Shown: one piece after another, positions 34,441 to 44,654 of the stretch
How the letters are laid out: every line of letters starts with the position of its first letter
How positions within the stretch are numbered: position 1 is the first letter of the stretch
Source: Marsupella aquatica
Taxonomy: Eukaryota > Marchantiophyta
Direction of reading: 5' to 3'
Length of the DNA stretch: 64,000 bases
NCBI GenBank assembly: GCA_973895155.1
Contig: OZ316891.1
Span: 3,782,001 to 3,846,000, forward strand
Position numbers and translations under genes: made by a program
Notes under the pieces: model-generated
What the model saw: only the letters and a program-made list of their open reading frames with translations
What the model was told of the DNA's origin: nothing
Databases searched by the model: none

Positions 34441-36109
34441 ACCCTATCTCACTTCCCAAACTAAGCCTTTGCTTGTATACTAGAGACCACCTGCTAGAGG
34501 CCAAAAGTCCACTGTCTAGCACTGTGTTTGGTTCGATGAAAAGCAACAGATTAACTGTTAGTAGCATTCTATTGAAGAAACTCCACACAAGGCGACAGAT
34601 AGTGAAGTAGTTGAGCGTGCATATGTGCACGATTTTTGTTTCTAGAGCTGCTTACATAGTCACGTACTTGGCATTCAATGTTGTCCGAGACCTTCTCGAG
34701 GACCGCTTGGAAGCTGAGACCTTCTCTCTGCGCAAATTCACAATTTTTCCCTCTGCGCAGACTCCGTTTTTGTTGGCATGCAAAAAATTGGACACCTACT
34801 CTTGAATGGAATGATTTCTGTAGCAAGTGCCTTATGAATAAAGGATGACTCACAATCGATTGAGCTCAGTAAGGCATATGAAAGACCGGTTTAAATTTGC
34901 ATTCCGACAATGATTGCTATTGCGATATCGGTGGCAGCAGGACATTTTGTTTGTAGGCTCCATTGAATCTGCATGCCATTAATCAGTTCTAAATATGTCG
35001 GAAGGTTTCAGACTTCGTTCTTAAACCATGACTTCGTATACGCATGAGAAAAGTTCTGGCAGCAAACCGTTTTGAACAACAGACACACCAGAACCAGACA
35101 CTTCTTCGTACTTAAGGGATGAGGAAGTCCTCTTGATAGAATAATTTTACACGGCTCTAATGTCGGATTTCAGATTGCTCTCAAATCATTTTGCTCGAGC
35201 AGCTTCCCATAGCCAGGAATTGAGAAGCTATAGCTATGAAACAGTCGAAGAGAACGGAAGAACATGAACCAACGGATCGAATAGAGTAACTACTGAACCC
35301 AGACGACGACCAATTTCGAGCATGAGAAGTTGCCGTTTAGAAGTTTCATGTTGCATCACCGTGATTCCTCTCATTCCATATCCTTGAGATGGTAAATCAC
35401 ATTTCTCCACAAAGTTCCACAACTGCTTCGTTTCTGTGAGCAATTATCCTCAAGAGCTAAGCCGCGACTGAATTCAGACGTGTGACAATTATTGCATATT
35501 CCGACATTCATGTGTTCTTAGTGAACAATAATTATCGATGCACCGTCGTACCAGAATTAAGATGACCGCCGTGGCTTTAGGCAATTTTAGGTGGTGCTGA
35601 ATGATTGGTGATCTTGGCGGTTGATTGTTGTTAAAGTTGCCACCGGACTACCGTAGGGACGTTAGCCCAAAACATATTTCAATATTCAAAGTCTCATAGC
35701 TTGTAAAACTTTTAGGCGGTCTTTGTGACGATGGGATGTACATTCTGAGAAATTTTGATGGTAAACACTGATGGATAAATTCATCAGTTTCAAAATGTGA
35801 AAATAAAATTTGGAATTATTTTTGGGATTTCAGTTTCATTTGAAAGGTAGAATTATTAAGTTCCTAAGCAGGGTATAAGCAAACCTGGTCATTCCTACGC
35901 CACGGTACAATCTCTAGAAGTGGACTCCAAACATTTATCTTTTCTCCTAGAAATATGCTTTGGTGGGGCTCTAAACATTTCTCTTAAATGACTTCTTCAT
36001 GTAAAGAAACCACACACATCTCTTTTCTTCTAGAAATATGCTTTGTGGGACTTTACACTACTTTTTTAAAGCGCCATTGTCCATGACAAAACTTGGATAT
36101 ATCAGGTTT
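34441..36109. other. Intergenic, no gene recognised
   Basis: Only short frames on both strands with no domain. Presumably includes the 3' UTR of the small gene. No repeat array is visible. Confidence 0.5.
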
Positions 36110-36393
36110 CACCATTTGTAGTACATTTTTTTTCTGAAATTGTGGAGCAAACTATCAGCCTAGAGAATAGGAATATGAAAAAGAGAGAAGTCTTAGACAC
36201 TTCTCCTTTTATATGGCCAATGGTATCTATTTTCCTAGGGAGGGGACAGTCACCATTTGTAGTACATTTTTTTCTTCTGAAATTGTGGAACAAAGTATCA
36301 TCCTAGAGGAGAAGAATATGAAAACGAGAGAAGTCTTAGACACTTCTCCCTTGATATGGCCAATGGTCTCTATTTTCCTAGGGAGGGGACAGT
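36110..36393. repeat. Tandem duplication, 141-143 bp, high identity
   Basis: Two head-to-tail copies (36110-36250 and 36251-36393), both starting caccatttgtagtacatttt and ending gggaggggacagt, with few differences. The high identity suggests a recent event. Confidence 0.9.
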
Positions 36394-39135
36394 CCAAACG
36401 TCATAAAATAATGACATTCTAGGGTCTCATCTCGCCCCATAGTAATGGTGGGATGGCAAGTCCCCCTATGCTTGACTTTTACAATTTTCAAAAGGGTCCC
36501 GTCAAGTAAATGTTCTCATTCTGGGTTCCATCAAGCATATGAACTGGGGAAATGTTTCATTGCTGAGTCCCACAGAGAGCATACTAACCAAGTATATACT
36601 TTATTAAAGTCCATGTGCTTGAAATTGTATCACCCCATGCCTGTGACAACCACTCCTAGAGGTTAACAGTGCACACAAGAGGAGTTGTTTTCAAAGCCAA
36701 CAAGCAATCTGTGCTATAATTCGCAAGTGAAATCTACCGTTCATCAATAGAGTGAAGTCATAATTTTCTGGTAACAGATTTATTTATTTTGATATTTAGA
36801 TGATGCTTTTGAGTGGGCACGACCATGGGGAGTCTGAGTACAGGGAGCCTTGCCTGTGGATCCGCATGCCTGTGGATCCGCATGGCTATTTGAGCTAGTA
36901 CCAAATAATTGTAAAGGATGGTTCACAAGGAGAGAATGCATGAATTCATCTTGCAACCTCTGGGTGTTAGCTGGCCAGTAGCAAAGCATATGTGTCGAGG
37001 GATTTGTGGTTTATCATCCTGAGTTTATTATACCAGATAATGTGGTGGGAATAATGAGTTTACACAAGAAAACGGGAGTCAGACTACATTGTCCACGCAA
37101 CCCCTCGAAGAGATTTCAGAAGTGGCCCATCAAGACACTCAAAAGTTTGTGTATGTGGGCCTCCACTGTCGAAGGAACCTTTCACGAGATTTTCATAAGT
37201 GGCCCCCTCAAAATCAACACGTTCCTGTATAAGGTCAGGGTAAACTGTAATACTCATTTCATATACACTGTAATTATTGCATATAGACGACACAGCCCAC
37301 TATATTTTGGGGGCTTTGGGGTACCATTGTGAGCTCATTTGATCACCATAGGCGACAAAGAACTTCCTCTAAAACTGTTGTGAAGGAAATCATAAAAATG
37401 TTCTTAGAGTAGGAGGGTCAGCCTGCAGGGCAGGCCTGTAGTTCACCTAGGCAAATGAACAGTGGCCCGTAATTAGGGGCAGGCCCACATTTGTAGGCAT
37501 CTGTGGTTTAGTTCTAGAGAGGAGGATGGGGGACTATACCCATAATAAGGTGTGGGAAGCATTGGATAACCTCAACCAAATCACGGGCCAGAACATCTAC
37601 AAGGGGTGCAATGAGAGTAAGTCTGACCGCAATTTAAATCATTAGTTGAGTTCCATCAGGCCCTTGCTTGCCATTTGGCTTCATCCTTTGCAAATAAACT
37701 ATGCGGGAGAGGAGAAAGTTTGTGTTTCACCCACCATCCATGTAACGGATCAAGAGATTTTCTAAATATGGTCCCATCAAGGTGACCTTTGGGCTGATTC
37801 AAGATGAGCTGTGATTATTACTCACAACCCACAAGAACAATACTACTGCCATTGTATTTTTGGTGTAAAAAGCTGTTTGAACCGTCCCTACTTTTGGACA
37901 GGATTTGTGTCAAAAGAAATTGTGTCTATTCATTAAAAATGTATTTTATTTTCTCCATTTTTATACCTTTAAATGTTCACTTTTTGATCTCTAAATATCC
38001 ATTCTTTAATACTAAATTGTACACCTAAATGGTCAATTGTAAACTTGAGGGTGTAAAAAATATCTTTACTAGAAGGAAACTAGTCGTAATTCATTTACAA
38101 AGGATGAATCTGGTGATATGTGTAATGACCATGAAGTTAGTTTCTTGCCAAGATTTACACTTTTTGAAAGCTATGTTTGAACCCCGCTCTTGGGTAGGGT
38201 TTGTGTCGAAAGAAATACATGTAGTTGAGCAAGAGTGAACCTTTTGCTCCTCACTCAACTGGTTTGCCATAGACCCATCACCTGAGTGGTCTACATCCCG
38301 GTTTGCTTGTGGAGCACATTAATATTATATAATTTTTTTTTGCCTTGAAAACCTAAAGCAGGCCCATCCAACAGAGGATAGATGTACTACTTTGGAGCAT
38401 GCATTTCTATGTAGGGCAACCACCAGGGGACAATACCCAAGGGGACAATATCCAAGGATCTGACAGGGCCAGGACCAGGAGGGAAAGAGGATTAAACCAG
38501 AACCTAAAGTGGGCAACCAGGGTTGAGGAGATAATCAATACTCCCACCACTACACCCCACCCCCCCCCCCCCACCCACACACACACATACCCTCCACATC
38601 CCTTATGTGTGGAGGGAGGATTGAACCTGGGACCTCTCGGTTCTAGGCTCATCCTCCGACCAATTTTTTGTCAGGGTGATGACCCCCTTATTTGCAGCCC
38701 CTAGTCCCTGGGATGTGCTAAGTAAATCTGCCCCAATCAAGCAAATCTTGACAAGAATAACACTGAGCCTTGTAACATACATACAATAGTCTTGTGGAAA
38801 ACCTGTATAACTGCAATTCACCATCTTCTTCATTTTTCTACAGAGAGTTGAAACTGTTTTGCACCTGTTTGAAGTACAAACAGACCTGAAGTTTTTCCTC
38901 TGAAGGATAACTTTATAAGTGCAAATATTTGATAAGTGTACATGAACACTTATCAGTAAATACCCGAGTAAATACACAATGTTCCCCATTTTACTTTTCG
39001 ATAAGTGGATGTCATACTCTTGATGGGTAGGGGATCTAATTTAGGGCAAGGCTATACAACTTCGAGTAGTAGTTACGAGACGAGACTGTTGAGCAACATA
39101 GGATTGCATATTTGACAAAATGGATGTAAACCATC
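36394..39135. other. Gene-poor repeat debris
   Basis: A block like tttgaacc...gg(t/a)..ggatttgtgtc(a/g)aaagaaat occurs near 37877 and 38175, with a weaker relative near 40610, pointing to a dispersed repeat. A poly(C)/(CA)n tract lies at 38560-38588 with a small inverted repeat (cctccacat/atgtgtggagg) at 38591-38615. No gene recognised. Confidence 0.45.
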
Positions 39136-39137
39136 TA

Positions 39138-39500
39138 CACTGTTCACTGTAATTAGTGTTAGTACAAAATTAGTGTTACTAACACTAATTTTGGTAAAAA
39201 AATTTTGAGTTCAAGTAACACTAATTTTTGTCGGTTTTCAAAACAATTTTTTTATAGTTTAGTTTAAATTGCTTGTAAAAAATGGATGATGTCTAGTCCA
39301 AAGTAACACTAATTGTTGTGGATTTCTTAAAATAGTTTTTTTCTTTGTTATTTGCCACTTTTAAGACCATAATAACACTAATTCATGTGCGCGAAAATAG
39401 TGTTAGTACAAAATTAGTGTGACTAACACTAATTCACGAGTAGACCCTAAAATGGGCGCTCTCGAATTAGTGTTAGTCACAGTAATTACGGTGAACAATG
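39138..39500. mobile_element. TA-flanked MITE (~363 bp) with internal palindromes
   Basis: The ends are inverted repeats: CACTGTTCACTGTAATTA on the left against CATTGTTCACCGTAATTA read inward from the right. The flanking dinucleotide is TA on both sides (39136-39137 and 39501-39502), as in Tc1/mariner-type MITEs. Inside, a ~38-bp segment with the palindrome aattagtgt(t/g)actaacactaatt occurs twice (about 39154-39192 and 39402-39440), and single taacactaat motifs recur between. No coding capacity. Confidence 0.65.
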
Positions 39501-39502
39501 TA

Positions 39503-40050
39503 CTCTTATCAATAAGGGCAAACCCCAGTTAAATGCACACTGGATGCTTTTCCTGTGCATGTGCACTTAGCGAGAGACTATACTAATTGCTCGGGGGTTT
39601 CACTTCCACAAAAATGGCACATCACGTGCGACGAAGAATATGGTCGTTTTATTGGTTTGAAGGGAAGACTTAAAATTTTTTGTAGAAGAACAATAGTGTC
39701 TTTTAAATTTAATTTTGAGACTTATAAGAACATTAGGGTCTTTCTAATCAAATTTTGAAATATTCCAAGAATATTCTAACTTTATAGGGTTGAAAAATAA
39801 AATTTTTTTTCTTACATTTTAGGGAGTCCGAGGCCTAAAAACATCGCAGGGGATGGGGAGACATCCATATAATGAGACCCCCGAGACTAATTGCTTACTC
39901 CTTGTACGAAGCGGTCCTTACATAGACAAAGCTGGTTCAAAGTCATTTTCAAAACTTAGGATTTCTCAGGCAGCCAGCTAGCCGGTAGCCATAGTATGTA
40001 CATTCCTTAAATAAACGTTGGTCGAAATGTCAATTCCTATAACTATCTCA
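39503..40050. other. Intergenic, nothing recognised
   Basis: AT-rich, with a short frame at 39555-39758 lacking any domain. Confidence 0.5.
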
Positions 40051-40330
40051 TCATAATTGAGAAAATGAGGGCCTGGACTCTGGAGACTTGAGGGCGGGCA
40101 GTACTGTACTAGTGTACCACCCAGGACCTACCAGATTAGAACTTTCTGGTGGTAAGACGTCCTTTATTGTGGTTGGATTAAAGGCAGATGATGCTAGTAA
40201 GGTGTGAACCGAAGATGCATTGATGATAACAATATCCACATCTAGAAATATACCTCCATACCTAAGATTTACTAGGATATTTTTTTCTAAATCCAAACTA
40301 GGCTCTATACTAAAGCATCTGCATAGGAAG
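40051..40330 (-). pseudogene. Fragment of a DXD-type glycosyltransferase (GT32-like)
   Basis: On the minus strand the frame reads NILVNLRYGGIFLDVDIVII, which matches the sugar-nucleotide-binding core of GT32/alpha-1,4-glycosyltransferases (typically ILYKYGGIYLDxDVIVL). The Asp-Val-Asp is the metal-binding DXD. Just upstream (about 40311-40328) a different frame reads SYADAL, which fits the segment normally placed a few residues before the core. Here it is separated by ~30 nt with stops, so the gene is broken. Downstream sequence to the stop at 40051 shows no more of the domain. Probably a retained exon of a dead copy. Confidence 0.5.
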
Positions 40331-43229
40331 GGTCCCTGGGGTTCAGTACCTAGACTCCCATTTCATCTCTATTCAATAGGATAGTCTAGATATACCAGGC
40401 CCTTGGCAAACATAAGTGATCACAATAGATCAAAAAATAATTTTCTTACAATGCAGTTCTGTGCTACGTCATCTTTGGATTCAGGTCAAACTACAATATT
40501 GAGGCTCATTATGAGCCGTGCACACTTTGTGCCAGAGGCCATCTTCATCCACTGCCCGTGAGAAGCCACAATTGCTTTTTTTTTCTTTTAAATCTCTTTT
40601 GAATAAATTTCACTTTTGGGTGGGATTTGTTACAAAAGAAAGTGGTGTCCTACCATGTTCAAACTCCACACCTGTCTCACCCCAACTCTGCTCGTCTACC
40701 TCAACTTCAGCAGGAAGAGCAAAGAGTGAGAATTAAGTTTCTTGACCCAAGAAGTAATGAACATTTAATTTTATGTCAACTTAATTGATTGACTAGGGTG
40801 GTAATTTTGTTCTATTCATTTATACGTATGGATACTCACCAGTGCTTATGGTGCAAAGTGGAGAAGTTGCCCATATCCGTGCATAAGAAGCAACTGGTCT
40901 ATATCAGGTAGAAGTTGGTCCCTTGGAGATCTTCAATGGTTTGTCAGAGACCTACTCTACTTCATTATCACACTGCGAAACCAAAAAACGTCAAACCAGG
41001 AAACAAGGTTCAAAACGAACACAGACCCAATAAAGGGAGGAGAAAAATGAACCACAAAGAGAGACACGTACCACCAAAAAGCACTGAAGCTTACTTGTTA
41101 TGATTGGCAAATACTTTTGTTTTAAATATAGCTTTTACTCACAAGTAAAGTGCCTAAAAAATGCAAGCCCATCCACAAGGACGAGAGAGCCAGGAGCCAT
41201 CAAATCCAATATGTATCATGGTCGTTGGGGGCGAGGGGGGGGGGGGGGGGGGTTAACACCGTGGAAATAGGGCACTATGGGCCACACCACCCATGAAAAC
41301 TGAAGGCTTTAGGTTGAGTTTTGTGGGTCTATTATTACCCATAACACCTTCATAACAGGGCATTCATAAACTTAGGTCTAAGAGATTTTCTAGTTTTGCT
41401 ATTTTTAATAAGGAGAAGTTTCATAATGCAGTCCTTCAGCTCTGGGCCTTGCATTATTTTCCATAAAGCACCATAAATTACGAAGAGTAAGATCACAAAG
41501 AGCATTTGGTATCCTGAGCATTTGGTACTCCTTTGAGAAGTAAGGTGTGTGGCTCTACCATTGTTTGGAGACAACAAATGATTAAGTGTAATATCTGGGG
41601 AACAACAGTGCCTGTTACTCTGGTCTTTTAAGCCGGTGCCTCCTCACACAGCATGCTTATTTTGATAAATCGGAGACAAAATTTTATTCTGCCTACAGTC
41701 ACGCTACAGTTGCATGTTGCAAGAAAAAGATTTTACTCAAACAAGAGGCAGGTTGGAACAGAGAAAGATTGAGTCAAGTGCTTAACCTTGTAAGATCTTT
41801 CTAAATTGAAAATTGCTACACGTTGGAGACACGTCCCCCCAATCAAGCAACACACTAGTTTTGTGAAAACAATCCAAGAACAGTGGAAGGTGATTGTGTG
41901 AGGTAGAATATTATACCCTGCTGTACGTAGACAGGATACCCACAAAAAGTAACACATCAAACCCACGCAAAATTTACAATGTCATCATGTCTTCCTTTGC
42001 ATTATTTTTGCCGTTGGCATGCCTGTTCTCATTGAAACATTTCAATAATGATCATGGATTATGTACACTGTTGTCCCACTTTACATGATTCATGCGTTTT
42101 TTTTGGTAACTGGAGGGCGGCATGAGCCGTCTTTTGTAAGGAAGGTCTTCACGCACAGTAGTTGGGCATTGGCTTTTATATGCTCTTGGCATTTATAAAT
42201 TGTTGCCTCTTTTGGACATGACTCTTATGCTTTCTTTATAAAACAGCATTTGCATGATGTGTTCAGACTCCAGCAAATGTTCATCCCTCATGAGACCTCA
42301 CTTGTGGGTAGTGAATACAGCTTCCCATTAAAAAAAGGTACTGCATCCCTTGGAGGAAAAGAGAAGAGGTGATACCCTTGGGCATTGTTGGGAGGGATCT
42401 TAGAGGGAGTGGGTCCGCAACTTATTTCTAGCAAATAATTCTAGCGCCATTTGCTAGGCTAAGCACCATTTGCTGTAATTAAATTTACAAGACATTGAAG
42501 GCCTTAATTAAGATCATTTGAAACTCTCCTTTAGCCCCGGTACTCAATCTTTAGGATGCTAAATGACCCCTAGATTAACTTTGGTAAAAAACATTCATAT
42601 TGCCCCAAGGTCTTATAAAGCCACCCCAAGCCTCATGGGGCCCCTTTTTCAGTTCCGACTGTAGTTATCCCACTGAAGCGGGGGAATAGCGCATTATTAG
42701 CCGACGCGTACCTCACCATATTCGCCGAAGCTCCAAACAGAACGTCCCAATTTAGCGGAAACGCCGGACTTACTGAGGGGAGAACGTTTCTTGTCCGTAT
42801 AGTGTCACTAATTACGATGGGGGTGGACCAAGACCAAGCACCATAGTAAATTAGTGATCCTTTGTGGTACTAGGGTAGGATTGGATTAGCAGCATAATCT
42901 GGGGACTAGTTCTGTAGATTAATCAGTATTGACCCTGTTAGGGACGACAAGGGTAGTTTAATTAGCTGATTACAAATAGGGTATCGCCATAATGACGACG
43001 GGAGGTTTCTATCAGTAGACTCATCTAATTTCCCGTTATGATCCTGTTGGGGGTTAGCGCAAGCGCCGCTTATCAGAAGGAGAGTACGCTACTTATTGCT
43101 ATAATGATGCTTAAATCCTTCGCGAACGAGTGTACCCAGTTGGATTAACGAGATGGAGACTGGGTAATTAAACGATCCGTTTGGTACCACGGTCGTTTGC
43201 AGAGCTCGAGGGAGACACGAGAGGAAGAC

Positions 43230-43260
<31 letters not shown>

Positions 43261-43917
43261 CAGAGAGAGAGAGAGAGAAATCAAGGCTCGACGGAGGCAG
43301 AGGACGGACTGACTACTCGTACAATACCGTAGTATGGTGGTGAAATGGTGGAGGAAGAGGAGGAGAATTGAATTGATGGAGCATTGAATTGATGGAGTCG
43401 GACCGGGGAGAGGGAGGACAAGCGGAGGACTACGCTGATGTCCTGGGCGGAGTAGGAGGAGGCCCGTACTAGTGGGCTGCTGCTGCCGCCGCAGCAGGTG
43501 GTGGTGATGGTGGACGCACTGCTGCTCCCCTCGTCCTGTTGGTGCAGGTGGAGCAGAAGTGCTGTTTGGTTGGGTACAGTAATCTGCAGTGCGGAGGTGC
43601 CAGAGGAGGATTGGACAGTGATGTTGCGAATAGGTAGAGAGGCCGAGGGCAAGGACGAGGAAGAGAAGAAACGGAGGAACAGGAGTGTCCTCAATTCCTC
43701 CGATTCGGAGAGGATCGTTCACTGCTGGTTCTGGTCCTTCTGAGGGAGCCGCATTCCAGCGTTATTACATTGTGTACCACGACAAGCACGGCGGCACGGT
43801 GGCGGCACGACGACGAAGACGACGAGAGTCCAGAGACGAGAACGCCTGCTGCCGGGTTTCCAGCCTCGCCATGCAAGCATCATTCACACGGGCTTCTGCT
43901 GTTGACACGATTACTTT
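40331..43917. other. Gene-poor stretch, then more balanced sequence before the assembly gap
   Basis: 40.3-42.65 kb is AT-rich debris with a G18 run at 41235-41252. From about 42655 the composition becomes more balanced. 43224-43280 is a GA/GGGG microsatellite. 43280-43917 has long open frames on both strands that are Ser-, His- or Arg-rich and compositionally driven; I could not choose a real one. Confidence 0.5.
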
Positions 43918-44017
43918 NNNNNNNNNNNNNNNNNNNNNNNNNNNNNNNNNNNNNNNNNNNNNNNNNNNNNNNNNNNNNNNNNNNNNNNNNNNNNNNNNNN
44001 NNNNNNNNNNNNNNNNN
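43918..44017. other. Assembly gap (100 N)
   Basis: Exactly 100 unknown bases, the usual placeholder for a gap of unknown size. Any gene spanning 43.3-44.1 kb is incomplete here. Confidence 0.98.
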
Positions 44018-44654
44018 AAATCACGAAGTGTCGGCTCTACTCTACTCTCCCCGAGGCTATCTGTCCTCTTCTTGAGTCGCATCATCCATCATGCTGTTGT
44101 GTAGCATCCACTTCAAAGGTCGTGTTAGATGCGACACAGTGGCACGAGAAAAGAACGCAAATTGCTCCTCCTTCTGCTCGTCCTCCATGCGCGTTGTGCA
44201 ACAGTGATAGTAGCAGTCCTAGGCTTGCCTGAGATGTTCTCTGTTCTAAGGTCACCACTACTACTGGAATGTACCTTTTCAAGTAAGAGACTGATATCAG
44301 ACGGAGGTGTTATGTCTTGTTCAGCATTGCCTGATCGCCTGCTGGCCGGAGCATCTTGAAAGTCCATCGACAATCTTGAATCCGAGTACTGTGTCGTGAG
44401 TTGGTGCCTATATGATTCCTCATCTTTCTCCGAGCCGCGTTTCTTGATCCTCTGGCCTCCAATAGGCGTTTGCCAATGCTGTACAATCCATTAGTGTGGA
44501 TTCTCGTGGGGACGGATTGACGTGAGGAAGGGCTCAGGGCTGAGAGGAGGCTGAATTTGCAGTATGCAAAAGTTCTATTTTCAGCAGTGGATTTGTGAAG
44601 GAATCGAAGGGTTGCGATAAAAGTGTAAGGAGGAAGTGTAGGAGAGCGGTACAA
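44018..44654. other. Upstream region / 5' UTR of the MUR3-like gene
   Basis: No supported ORF; minus-strand frames here are shadows. The true coding start is taken as the ATG at 44655, because the open frame upstream of it begins with GTG. Confidence 0.5.

Noticed and set aside
38590-38690. tRNA-like B box (ggttcaatcc on the minus strand) suggesting a SINE
   Set aside because: The T-arm does not pair, the A box is unclear and no borders or tail were found.
43168-43743. Overlapping ORFs of 80-184 aa on both strands before the gap
   Set aside because: Composition-driven (GA, CCG and Ser/His runs), no domain, and the adjacent assembly gap prevents choosing one.
44595-44654. 20-residue N-terminal extension of the MUR3-like ORF
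   Set aside because: It begins with GTG; the first ATG at 44655 precedes a normal signal-anchor.
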